From: an uncultured Methylophilaceae bacterium
GTDB taxonomy: Bacteria; Pseudomonadota; Gammaproteobacteria; Burkholderiales; Methylophilaceae
Direction: 5' to 3'
Length of the DNA stretch: 5,738 nucleotides
Assembly (NCBI GenBank): GCA_938084195.1
Contig: CALKDJ010000122.1
Coordinates: 1 to 5,738, forward strand
Within the stretch, counting starts at the first letter, position 1. Each line of letters starts with the position of its first letter. Under the pieces are notes generated by a model, which worked only from the letters and a program-made list of their open reading frames with translations, was not told the origin of the DNA and searched no databases. A program made the position numbers and the translations under genes. Below, piece after piece: positions 1-5,738 of the stretch.

Positions 1-1074
1 AATAATTTAGAACATTCAATGATAGCTGGAATGACTCATGAGCCAGTGGTTAACCTATCGGAACAACTCAATAAAATAACTGGATTGGGACACTGTTTTT
101 ATGGAAGCGATGGATCCAATGCAATTGAAATAGCCCTAAAAATGAGTGTTCACTTTTGGAGAGAGAAAGGGCTACCCCAAAAAAATAAAATTGTCTACCT
201 ACAAAATAGTTACCATGGTGAAACGCTTGGTGCTTTGTCGGTAACTGACTTAGCAATTTTTAGAAAGCATTATAGTCAGTTAATGAAAAGTCATATTCAA
301 GTGAGCTCTCCGGACTTACGACTTAAGAAAGATGATGAGAGTATAAAAGAGTTTACACTTAACAAGATTAAAGAACTTGAAGAATTATTTGAAAATAAAA
401 GTGATGTAATTTCGAGTCTTATTTTAGAGCCTTTGGTCCAATGTGCATCAGGAATGGGAATATACAATAAACTTTATCTTAAAGAGGCTAGAAGACTTTG
501 TAATGAATATAATATTCATTTAATTGCTGATGAGATAGCAGTTGGTTTTGGTAGGACAGGAAAATTATTTGCACATCAGCACACCAATATTAAACCAGAT
601 TTTTTATGCTTATCAAAAGGGCTTACTGGCGGTTATCTTCCATTATCAGTAAGTTTAACAAAAAAACATATTTTTAAGGCCTTCTATCATAACGAAAAAG
701 AAAGAGGGTTTTTACATTGTCATAGCTATACAGGAAATCCACTTGCCTGCAGCGCTGCTTTAGGTACTTTATCTATTTTTAAAAATAAAGATGTTCTAGG
801 TAATAATAATAAAAAGGCAAAAAAAATTAATGCATTATTTGAAAACCATAAAAATTTACCCATTCATAATTTTAGAAATTTAGGAATGATCTGGGCGTTT
901 GAACTAGATAATCAACTTGATATTGAGAAAGTCATTCAGTCATTTCTCAAGCAAGGAGTTTTTATAAGGCCTATTAATCGTACGTTTTATTTTATGCCTC
1001 CATACTCAATTAATAGTGCTGAAATGTCTCACATGATAAAAGTATCTGAACAAAGTATTAAGTCTAATGTTTAA
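1..1074 (+). CDS. bioA: Adenosylmethionine-8-amino-7-oxononanoate aminotransferase (BioA), 5'-truncated by window edge
   Basis: PLP-dependent class III aminotransferase that uses S-adenosylmethionine to convert 8-amino-7-oxononanoate to 7,8-diaminononanoate in cytoplasmic biotin synthesis. The frame is open to base 1, and the residues before the ATG at 19 (NNLEHS) fit the family just ahead of the conserved MxxGMTHEP stretch, so that ATG is internal. Compared with E. coli BioA (about 429 residues), roughly 75-95 N-terminal residues lie outside the window. Numbering from the Met at 19: GSDGSNAIEIALKM cofactor loop at 29-42, SYHGET at 64-69 (Tyr stacking on PLP), ADEIAVGFGRTG at 170-181 with PLP-ring Asp171, LSKGLTGG at 198-205 with Schiff-base Lys200, YTGNPLAC at 237-244, and IRP at 316-318 with the likely substrate-carboxylate Arg317. 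The C-terminus is intact and overlaps the next gene by 8 nt, implying co-transcription. No frameshift is visible. Other class III aminotransferases are the alternative, but the SDG, GFGRTGKLFA and MPPY motifs favour BioA. Confidence 0.93.
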   Translation, partial: NNLEHSMIAGMTHEPVVNLSEQLNKITGLGHCFYGSDGSNAIEIALKMSVHFWREKGLPQKNKIVYLQNSYHGETLGALSVTDLAIFRKHYSQLMKSHIQVSSPDLRLKKDDESIKEFTLNKIKELEELFENKSDVISSLILEPLVQCASGMGIYNKLYLKEARRLCNEYNIHLIADEIAVGFGRTGKLFAHQHTNIKPDFLCLSKGLTGGYLPLSVSLTKKHIFKAFYHNEKERGFLHCHSYTGNPLACSAALGTLSIFKNKDVLGNNNKKAKKINALFENHKNLPIHNFRNLGMIWAFELDNQLDIEKVIQSFLKQGVFIRPINRTFYFMPPYSINSAEMSHMIKVSEQSIKSNV

Positions 1075-2476
1075 GCACATCTTCAATTTCATCATAATTT
1101 TATTTTTTATTCCTAATATTGCTCTTGCAGAGCTTCCTAATGATTTTAAAAAACTGATTGATCAATACAAATTTGAAAAATCTAGCTATACATTTGCAGC
1201 ACAAAATTTATCCAATATTAATGCCCCACTGATAACTTATAATGGGGAGCGTTTATTTAATTCAGCTTCTCTTGTAAAGATTATAAGTACTTATATAGCC
1301 CTTAAAGATCTGGGCCCTAGCTATCAATGGCAATCTAATTTTTATCATTCTGGAAAAGTTGAGAATGGCTTACTTAACGGAGACCTTATATTTAAAGGGG
1401 GTGCAGACGCAACATTTTCCATTGAAGATTTAGAAAAGATGATAAGAAAGATACAAAACAAAGGTATAAAAAAGATTAATGGTAATTTAATATTGGATTA
1501 CAGTTTTTTTGGAAAAATGCCAATAGAAAAAGATTTTGATGAAAATCCTTTAAGAGCTTATAACGTTTTGCCAAGCGCAATAACTCTTCAAAGCAATACG
1601 ATAAACTTTAAATTATCTACTCAAAAAAATAAAATAAAAGTAATTGCTGACCCAAATATTAATAATATGTTTATTAATGAAAATCTTCGTATATCGAATG
1701 GAAAATGTGGTAATTGGAAGTCTCGCTTAAAAATTATTACCAGCAAAAAAAATGATAAAAATTCCGTCAAATTTTTAGGCGGATTCAGTAAGCGTTGTAA
1801 CGAAAAAGAAATAGACCTAGCAATTTTGGATCCGTCCCTTTATTTTTTTGAGGTTTTTAAAGATCTATGGAATAAGAATGGTGGATTTTTTGATGGATCT
1901 TATATAAAACAAGATAGAGAGGATTTAAGTAAAGTACATTTATATACGCATTTTTCAAGACCTTTAAGTGAGTTAATAAGAGATGTAAATAAATATAGTT
2001 TAAATCTTATGGCGCGAAATCTTATGCTGACTGTCATTAAAGAAAAAAATGATATTAAGCCCACTGAAGATATGGTGAATTTTTATATACAAACATGGCT
2101 AAAAGAGAAAGGATTGCTTCACAAAGGACTTTTTATTGATAATGGTGCAGGTTTATCAAGAAAGATACAAATTAGTACAAATCAACTTTTACTAATTTTA
2201 CAAAATATATACAATGATCCCTTCATGCCTGAAATGATTGCTTCTTTTCCTATTGCCTCAATTGACGGTACCCTTAAAAATAAAATGAAAAGAACAAAAT
2301 TTAGCCGTAATGGTCATTTTAAAACAGGGTCTTTGAAAAACGTTGTAGGAATTGCTGGATTCTTTTTAAGTGATAAAAAGGAGATGAAGTCATTTGTTTT
2401 TATCATGAATCATGAGGAAGCAAAAAATGCACAACCCTTTATAGAGGATTTAATTGATTTAACTTTTATAAATTAA
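1067..2476 (+). CDS. dacB: D-alanyl-D-alanine carboxypeptidase/endopeptidase, PBP4 type (peptidase S13)
   Basis: Periplasmic low-molecular-mass class C penicillin-binding protein. The family removes terminal D-Ala and cuts D-Ala-mDAP crosslinks in peptidoglycan. The 469 residues compare with about 477 for E. coli PBP4. An N-terminal signal peptide has a hydrophobic core at about 6-20 and a likely cleavage after ALA at 19-21. All three active-site motifs are present: SLVK with Ser68 as nucleophile and Lys71, SLN at 311-313, and KTGS at 419-422. The S13-typical DNGAGLSR (358-365) and GTLKNKM (401-407) blocks also match. The long insert between motifs 1 and 2, typical of PBP4, holds the only two cysteines, Cys214 and Cys244. 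The start overlaps the end of bioA by 8 nt and has no good Shine-Dalgarno sequence, suggesting translational coupling. The next gene begins 13 nt downstream. Confidence 0.94.
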   Translation: MFKHIFNFIIILFFIPNIALAELPNDFKKLIDQYKFEKSSYTFAAQNLSNINAPLITYNGERLFNSASLVKIISTYIALKDLGPSYQWQSNFYHSGKVENGLLNGDLIFKGGADATFSIEDLEKMIRKIQNKGIKKINGNLILDYSFFGKMPIEKDFDENPLRAYNVLPSAITLQSNTINFKLSTQKNKIKVIADPNINNMFINENLRISNGKCGNWKSRLKIITSKKNDKNSVKFLGGFSKRCNEKEIDLAILDPSLYFFEVFKDLWNKNGGFFDGSYIKQDREDLSKVHLYTHFSRPLSELIRDVNKYSLNLMARNLMLTVIKEKNDIKPTEDMVNFYIQTWLKEKGLLHKGLFIDNGAGLSRKIQISTNQLLLILQNIYNDPFMPEMIASFPIASIDGTLKNKMKRTKFSRNGHFKTGSLKNVVGIAGFFLSDKKEMKSFVFIMNHEEAKNAQPFIEDLIDLTFIN

Positions 2477-2489
2477 GAAAGAGAATAAA

Positions 2490-2936
2490 ATGAAAAAATT
2501 ATTTGTTACGATTATTTTACTATTAAGTTTTGGTTCAACTTGGGCTATAGATATAACATTAGAAAAAACATTAAAAGAGGAAAATAAAATGACTGAATTT
2601 ACTACAATAGATAGTCAACTTGGAGAGGGACGTGAGGCTGAAAAAGGTCTTACGATTACAGTCCACTATTCTGGATGGATTTATGACGAAAATGAAGATG
2701 ATAAAAAAGGAAATAAATTTGATAGTTCAAAAGATAGAAATGAGCCCTTCACTTTTGTTTTAGGCGTTGGTCAGGTTATTAAGGGGTGGGATGATGGATT
2801 TGCTGGTATGAAAATTGGTGGTACAAGAACGATAATAATTCCATCTGAAATGGGTTATGGGTCAAGAGGTGCTGGCAGTGTAATTCCTCCAAATACTGAT
2901 TTAATTTTTGATGTCGAGCTTCTAGGAATCCAATAA
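2490..2936 (+). CDS. FKBP-type peptidyl-prolyl cis-trans isomerase, with signal peptide
   Basis: Catalyses cis-trans isomerisation of X-Pro bonds during protein folding. Residues 1-19 look like a Sec signal peptide (KK, then a hydrophobic run, then TWA), predicting a periplasmic product. A short charged linker at 20-38 leads into one FKBP domain at about 39-148. Active-site positions aligned to human FKBP12 are conserved: Tyr60 (Y26), Phe77-Asp78 (F36-D37), Phe87 (F46), Val96-Ile97 (V55-I56), Trp100 (W59), Tyr123 (Y82) and Phe140 (F99). The GYGSRGAG and VIPPNT loops are typical. An acidic insert ([10 protein letters not shown], 66-75) lengthens the loop before FDSS. Met34 is an in-frame alternative start at 2589 with a better ribosome-binding site than the first ATG, and would give a 115-residue cytoplasmic FKBP. 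The outer start is kept because the signal peptide is clear and fills the gap after dacB. The stop abuts the ATG of the next gene. Confidence 0.92.
   Translation: MKKLFVTIILLLSFGSTWAIDITLEKTLKEENKMTEFTTIDSQLGEGREAEKGLTITVHYSGWIYDENEDDKKGNKFDSSKDRNEPFTFVLGVGQVIKGWDDGFAGMKIGGTRTIIIPSEMGYGSRGAGSVIPPNTDLIFDVELLGIQ
2576..2591 (+). promoter_or_regulatory. Candidate internal ribosome-binding site and second start in the FKBP gene
   Basis: AGAGG at 2576-2580 followed by an 8-nt spacer and ATG at 2589-2591, in frame as codon 34 of the FKBP gene. It is a better Shine-Dalgarno match than the one before the annotated start (only GAG at 2481-2483). Starting here removes the signal peptide and leaves a complete FKBP domain of the size usual for short cytoplasmic members. 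Purine-rich runs are common in AT-rich DNA, so chance is possible. Confidence 0.4.
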
Positions 2937-3362
2937 ATGGAGGCAAAAATTAAATGGATTGATCAGGTTAAATTCAAAGGTGAATCTGAAACCGGGCATA
3001 ACCTCTTGATGGATGGCCCAGCTGAATCAGGGGGCGAAAATCAGGGAATGAGACCAATGGAATTAATACTCTTAGGGATTGGGGGTTGTACGTCCTATGA
3101 CGTTGTAACTATTTTAAAAAAATCTAGACAAGCAGTTAATGGGTGTGAAGCACATATCACTGCACAAAGAGCAGATTCTATTCCCAAAGTTTTTACTAAA
3201 ATTCATATTAGATTTGTAATTGACGGGGAGGGGCTTGATGAAGGTACAGTCGAACGTGCAATCAAACTATCCGCTGAAAAATATTGCTCAGCATCAATAA
3301 TGCTAAATAAAAGTGTTGAAATAACGCATGATTTTACGATAAATAAAACTAAAATTACTTAA
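2937..3362 (+). CDS. yhfA: OsmC family protein, YhfA-like
   Basis: Small cytoplasmic OsmC/Ohr-superfamily protein. The superfamily includes thiol peroxidases that use two cysteines to reduce organic hydroperoxides; the YhfA branch has no firmly assigned substrate. The 141 residues fit the E. coli YhfA pattern over their whole length: an N-terminal KIKWID strand, GHNLLMDGP (20-28), RPMELILLGIGGC with Cys51 on the central helix, and SAEKYCSAS with Cys117. These two cysteines sit at the family's paired redox positions. Cys70 is extra. Glu42 in PMEL is also family-conserved. The ATG directly follows the FKBP stop (TAAATG), with AGGA at 2924-2927 inside the FKBP coding end as a likely ribosome-binding site, so translation is probably coupled. 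The 3' end overlaps the convergent DUF2322-like gene by 8 bp. Assignment to the family is firm; the physiological role is not. Confidence 0.9.
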   Translation: MEAKIKWIDQVKFKGESETGHNLLMDGPAESGGENQGMRPMELILLGIGGCTSYDVVTILKKSRQAVNGCEAHITAQRADSIPKVFTKIHIRFVIDGEGLDEGTVERAIKLSAEKYCSASIMLNKSVEITHDFTINKTKIT

Positions 3363-3381
3363 TTATTTTTATCGTTAAAAT
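3331..3381. terminator. Imperfect AT-rich inverted repeat over the convergent gene ends, possible weak bidirectional terminator
   Basis: Left arm 3331-3346 pairs with right arm 3363-3381. ATTTTA (3331-3336) pairs with TAAAAT (3376-3381), CGATAAA (3337-3343) with TTTATCG (3368-3374), and TAA (3344-3346) with TTA (3363-3365). There are bulges at 3375 and 3366-3367 and a 16-nt loop. It straddles both stop codons, where two opposing transcripts should end. It contains only two G-C pairs and neither side has a proper U-tract, so it is a poor classic intrinsic terminator and could be chance in AT-rich DNA. Confidence 0.3.
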
Positions 3382-3669
3382 TGATTCATCCTCAATAATT
3401 TGCAAAAGTCTGTCAATATTTGGATGTCTTCCGGGGTGGTTTTCAGCAGCTTCTACATGCTCTGAAAATAACTCAATACCTTCTATCGCAGCGTTAACGT
3501 CTATTATCCCAAAAGTTTTCCATAGATGGTGATAAACACGAACCGAACCTGAGGTACCAGGCTTACTCAATATCGAGCCTTTTAGATTATTATCTTGATC
3601 AAATAAATCTATTCTCTTTACATGAGAAGCATCTTCAAGAGTTTCTAAAACATCTTTAAATTTTTGCAT
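3355..3669 (-). CDS. Uncharacterised small protein, probably DUF2322 family
   Basis: A 104-residue protein of unknown function that resembles, from memory, the DUF2322 family of proteobacterial proteins. Recognisable features are a KPGTSGS segment (36-42), VYHHLWKTFGIID with a following Ala-rich helix (45-61), EHVEAAENHPG (70-80) and the most family-like block, HPGRHPNIDRLLQII (78-92). There is no signal peptide, membrane segment or cysteine, so it is probably soluble and cytoplasmic; the His/Glu-rich stretch at 70-82 is notable, but no catalytic motif can be named. It starts 9 nt after the coq7 stop without a visible Shine-Dalgarno sequence, suggesting it is the last gene of a ctpA-coq7 operon and is translated by coupling or re-initiation. 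Its end overlaps the convergent OsmC-family gene by 8 bp. That it is a real gene is well supported by the tight spacing and whole-length protein-like composition; the family name is less sure. Confidence 0.75.
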   Translation of the reverse strand: MQKFKDVLETLEDASHVKRIDLFDQDNNLKGSILSKPGTSGSVRVYHHLWKTFGIIDVNAAIEGIELFSEHVEAAENHPGRHPNIDRLLQIIEDESILTIKIIK

Positions 3670-3678
3670 ATAATTTAT

Positions 3679-4305
3679 TTAAATATAAAAGGTAGTTTTT
3701 GTCATCACTTTTGAGGCATACCCCATAATTTTTTTCATCGGACGAGGAAGATTTTTGGCACCCATTTTTAAAGCAGAATTTGCATGTTCTTCCTCATCAT
3801 CTCTCATGGCTTCAATAATTTTAATAGTCTTTTTATCAGTCTTATCTATTTGCTTTAAGTGGTTAGATAAGTGGTTTGCAACTTGTTTTTCGGTTTCGGC
3901 AAGAAAGCCAAGGTTGTATCTTTCATCAACGATACTTGTAAAGGCTCCTAATAAAAATGACCCAGAGTAAAAAATAGGATTTAACTTACTAGTCTTACCT
4001 CCTAATTCTTGAATTCTTTTATCACACCAAGCAAGATGGTCTATTTCCTCTTCTGCTGCCTTTTCAAGTTCTTCTTTAATTTCATTATTTTTATTAAAAA
4101 AAAGTTGTCCCCTATAAAGAGCTTGCGCACAAATTTCACCGGTATGATTAACCCGCATGTATTTGGCATTAATTTTTTTATTGGTTGAACTTATGGAATC
4201 GGTTTCTAGTATATTTAAATCAGGACGTGGTCTGCGCGAGATTGGTTTTATGGATAAAATTTTAAGACCTCTATCTAACTCAGCGATCAGTCTATCAATC
4301 ATCAT
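3679..4305 (-). CDS. coq7: 2-polyprenyl-3-methyl-6-methoxy-1,4-benzoquinone monooxygenase (Coq7)
   Basis: Diiron hydroxylase of ubiquinone biosynthesis: an O2-dependent step that hydroxylates demethoxyubiquinone, on the cytoplasmic membrane face. It replaces the flavin enzyme UbiF found in E. coli. The 208 residues match bacterial Coq7. All six expected iron ligands of the ferritin-like four-helix bundle are visible: Glu57 in HTGEICAQALY, Glu87 and His90 in EEEIDHLAW, Glu139 in AETEKQVANHL, and Glu171 and His174 in DDEEEHA. The hydrophobic segment at about 110-126 fits the region thought to contact the membrane and its quinone. The basic N-terminus (1-28) resembles other proteobacterial members. 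The first of two adjacent Met codons is used as the start; no clear Shine-Dalgarno precedes it. The gene lies 15 nt after ctpA and 9 nt before the DUF2322-like gene, in an apparent operon. Confidence 0.95.
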   Translation of the reverse strand: MMIDRLIAELDRGLKILSIKPISRRPRPDLNILETDSISSTNKKINAKYMRVNHTGEICAQALYRGQLFFNKNNEIKEELEKAAEEEIDHLAWCDKRIQELGGKTSKLNPIFYSGSFLLGAFTSIVDERYNLGFLAETEKQVANHLSNHLKQIDKTDKKTIKIIEAMRDDEEEHANSALKMGAKNLPRPMKKIMGYASKVMTKTTFYI

Positions 4306-4320
4306 ATATATTTACCGTAG

Positions 4321-5703
4321 TTAATTTTTTTTATGGTATCGATCAATATCTTTTAGAATTTTTACTGCTTCAGCAAATTGCTTATCTTCATCTCCACCTA
4401 ACTCTATGGGTTTAAAGTTCCTTAATGCCTCTCCACCATCACTTGTTGGTTTGCTTTCATCCTTAGTGGCATTAGCATCGCTTTCCTCTGGATTAGACAA
4501 GCGATTAGTCAAGTCTGCTTCACGCATTACTGGAATATTTTCATTTCCATCCTCGATTATAATATCTGGATCAATTCCTTTTGCCTGTATAGACCTTCCA
4601 TTTGGTGTGAAGTATCTTGCTGTAGTCAATTTTATAGCAGTACCATTTGCCATTGGGAGGATACTTTGGACAGATCCCTTACCAAAGCTTCTGGTCCCAA
4701 CTACAAGCGCTCTATTGTGATCTTGTAAGGCACCTGCAACAATTTCAGAAGCAGATGCAGAACCGTTATTTACAAGCACTACTAAGGGTGTATCTTTGTA
4801 ATATTGAGGTAAATTTTTAATGTAATTATTCTTTTGTGGGTTATTACGTATAAAATTTTCGGGCACAGTCGTTAAATGCATTTTAGAATCTGAAGCCCTA
4901 CCTTCTGTATAAACGACTAAATCTCCTTCCTGTAAAAACGCTGCCGATACGGCAACTGCAGAATTTAGGAGGCCACCAGGATTGTTTCTCATGTCGAGTA
5001 TAAGGCCATTAAGCGGATGTTTATTTTCTTTGCTAAGCTTTTGCAATGCATTTGCTAGATCTTCGCCAGTTCTTTCTTGAAATTGCGTGACCCTAACATA
5101 ACCATAATTAGGCTCAATTATTTTTGATTTGACACTTTTAGTTTTAATTTGCGCTCTGACTATTTTGATATTGAGAGGGGCATCAACTCCTTCACGTAGA
5201 ACTTGAAGATTAATTGGGGTGCCCGGTTTACCTCGCATTAATTTGACTGCTTCATTTAAATTTAGTCCTTTTACCATGGTATCGTCAAGCTTCATGATTA
5301 AATCACCACTTTTCATACCAGCATGGTAGGCGGGAGTATCTTCGATGGGTGAAATGACCTTAACAAAACCATCCTCCATACCAACTTCTATTCCAAGGCC
5401 TCCAAATTCCCCAGAGGTTCCTTGTTGAAGATCCTTAAAGTGATCAAGATCTAAAAAAGTAGAATGTGGATCTAAACCAGAAAGCATTCCACTCAATGCC
5501 TCATTAATGAGTTTTTTATCTTCAACTGTTTCAACATAATCAGTTTTAATTTTCCCAAAGACCTCCGCAAAAGTTCTGAGATCCTCTATTGGAAGATTGG
5601 AAGACTTGGTTTTGTCAGCAAACACTGGTAAGTTAAAACTAACAAGAATGCCAAGGAAAGAGCCAATAAAAATAAGGGTAATTTTTTCTAATTTTGAACG
5701 CAT
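4321..5703 (-). CDS. ctpA: Carboxyl-terminal processing protease CtpA (S41A family)
   Basis: Periplasmic serine protease that trims or degrades envelope proteins from the C-terminus. The 460 residues show, in order: a signal peptide or N-terminal anchor (hydrophobic 8-29, possible cleavage after VFA at 27-29, no lipobox), an N-terminal helical region with GLDPHSTFLD (76-85), a PDZ domain at about 98-185 with the GGLGIEV carboxylate-binding loop (101-107), and the S41 catalytic core at about 195-385. The catalytic Ser317 lies in NGSASASE and Lys342 in SFGKGSVQ, 25 residues apart as in E. coli Prc (S430/K455); Gln346 matches the third conserved residue. The C-terminus has an acidic, low-complexity linker (about 383-440) before a final charged helix. 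Bacterial CtpA enzymes often act with partner lipoproteins on peptidoglycan hydrolases; no partner is visible here. This is the first visible gene of the ctpA-coq7-DUF2322 string. Only 35 nt of upstream sequence are in the window, with a purine-rich AAGAAG stretch before the ATG as a weak ribosome-binding site. Confidence 0.95.
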   Translation of the reverse strand: MRSKLEKITLIFIGSFLGILVSFNLPVFADKTKSSNLPIEDLRTFAEVFGKIKTDYVETVEDKKLINEALSGMLSGLDPHSTFLDLDHFKDLQQGTSGEFGGLGIEVGMEDGFVKVISPIEDTPAYHAGMKSGDLIMKLDDTMVKGLNLNEAVKLMRGKPGTPINLQVLREGVDAPLNIKIVRAQIKTKSVKSKIIEPNYGYVRVTQFQERTGEDLANALQKLSKENKHPLNGLILDMRNNPGGLLNSAVAVSAAFLQEGDLVVYTEGRASDSKMHLTTVPENFIRNNPQKNNYIKNLPQYYKDTPLVVLVNNGSASASEIVAGALQDHNRALVVGTRSFGKGSVQSILPMANGTAIKLTTARYFTPNGRSIQAKGIDPDIIIEDGNENIPVMREADLTNRLSNPEESDANATKDESKPTSDGGEALRNFKPIELGGDEDKQFAEAVKILKDIDRYHKKN

Positions 5704-5738
5704 GTTTATTTTCTTCTTTTTTAAATATTAAAATAATT

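Noticed and set aside
19..21. ATG at 19 as the start of bioA
   Set aside because: The frame is open to the window edge and upstream residues continue the family pattern; a start here would delete the conserved N-terminal part of the enzyme.
68..256. 62-residue open frame on the - strand
   Set aside because: It lies opposite conserved BioA motifs, has no recognisable protein features, and is best explained as a shadow of bioA.
3755..3970. 71-residue open frame on the + strand
   Set aside because: It is antisense to the iron-ligand region of coq7 and looks like a compositional shadow, with no ribosome-binding site or recognisable motif.
4434..4560. Acidic low-complexity stretch in CtpA as a possible frameshift or insertion
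   Set aside because: The frame is continuous into a sensible C-terminal helix, and bacterial CtpA proteins commonly have variable, low-complexity C-terminal linkers.
4406..4720. 104-residue open frame on the + strand
   Set aside because: It is antisense to the C-terminal part of ctpA, including its acidic linker and catalytic Lys region. The Ser/Leu-rich translation is typical of a reverse-strand shadow.
5704..5738. Promoter for the ctpA operon
   Set aside because: Only 35 very AT-rich bases are visible; TA-rich stretches occur but no convincing paired -35/-10 can be called, and an upstream gene may share the transcript.

Overview
The window is low-GC (about one third G+C by eye), densely packed bacterial chromosome. 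The gene set is housekeeping and envelope-related: biotin synthesis, a PBP4-type peptidase, an FKBP isomerase, an OsmC-family protein, a DUF2322-like protein, the Coq7 ubiquinone hydroxylase and a CtpA protease. Coq7 points to an aerobic ubiquinone-using proteobacterium. The protein styles, the low GC and the tiny intergenic gaps fit a streamlined betaproteobacterium, most likely Methylophilaceae (OM43 / Methylopumilus type). That placement is inference from remembered family sequences; no search was run.

Layout: two convergent gene strings fill nearly everything. On the + strand are bioA (5' end cut by the window edge), dacB, an FKBP-type peptidyl-prolyl isomerase and a YhfA-like OsmC protein. 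Their junctions are an 8-nt overlap, a 13-nt gap and a stop codon directly abutting the next start (TAAATG), so they look like one transcription unit. On the - strand, reading right to left, are ctpA, coq7 and the DUF2322-like gene, with gaps of 15 and 9 nt, again operon-like. The two strings collide tail to tail around 3355-3362, where the last codons of the OsmC and DUF2322-like genes overlap by 8 bp. An AT-rich imperfect inverted repeat (3331-3381) is centred on this overlap and may act as a weak bidirectional terminator. Only 72 of 5738 bases lie outside a called gene (2477-2489, 3670-3678, 4306-4320, 5704-5738), so there is no gene-free stretch of note. No RNA gene, mobile element, CRISPR array or attachment site was seen.

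Functionally, dacB (peptidoglycan trimming), the FKBP (protein folding, apparently exported) and ctpA (processing of envelope proteins) act outside the cytoplasmic membrane. bioA supplies biotin and coq7 acts in ubiquinone synthesis. I see no defence system, biosynthetic cluster or clearly novel system. The most interesting details are a second, better ribosome-binding site inside the FKBP gene that could give a cytoplasmic isoform, the convergent 3' overlap with its inverted repeat, and the uncharacterised DUF2322-like gene in the ctpA-coq7 operon.
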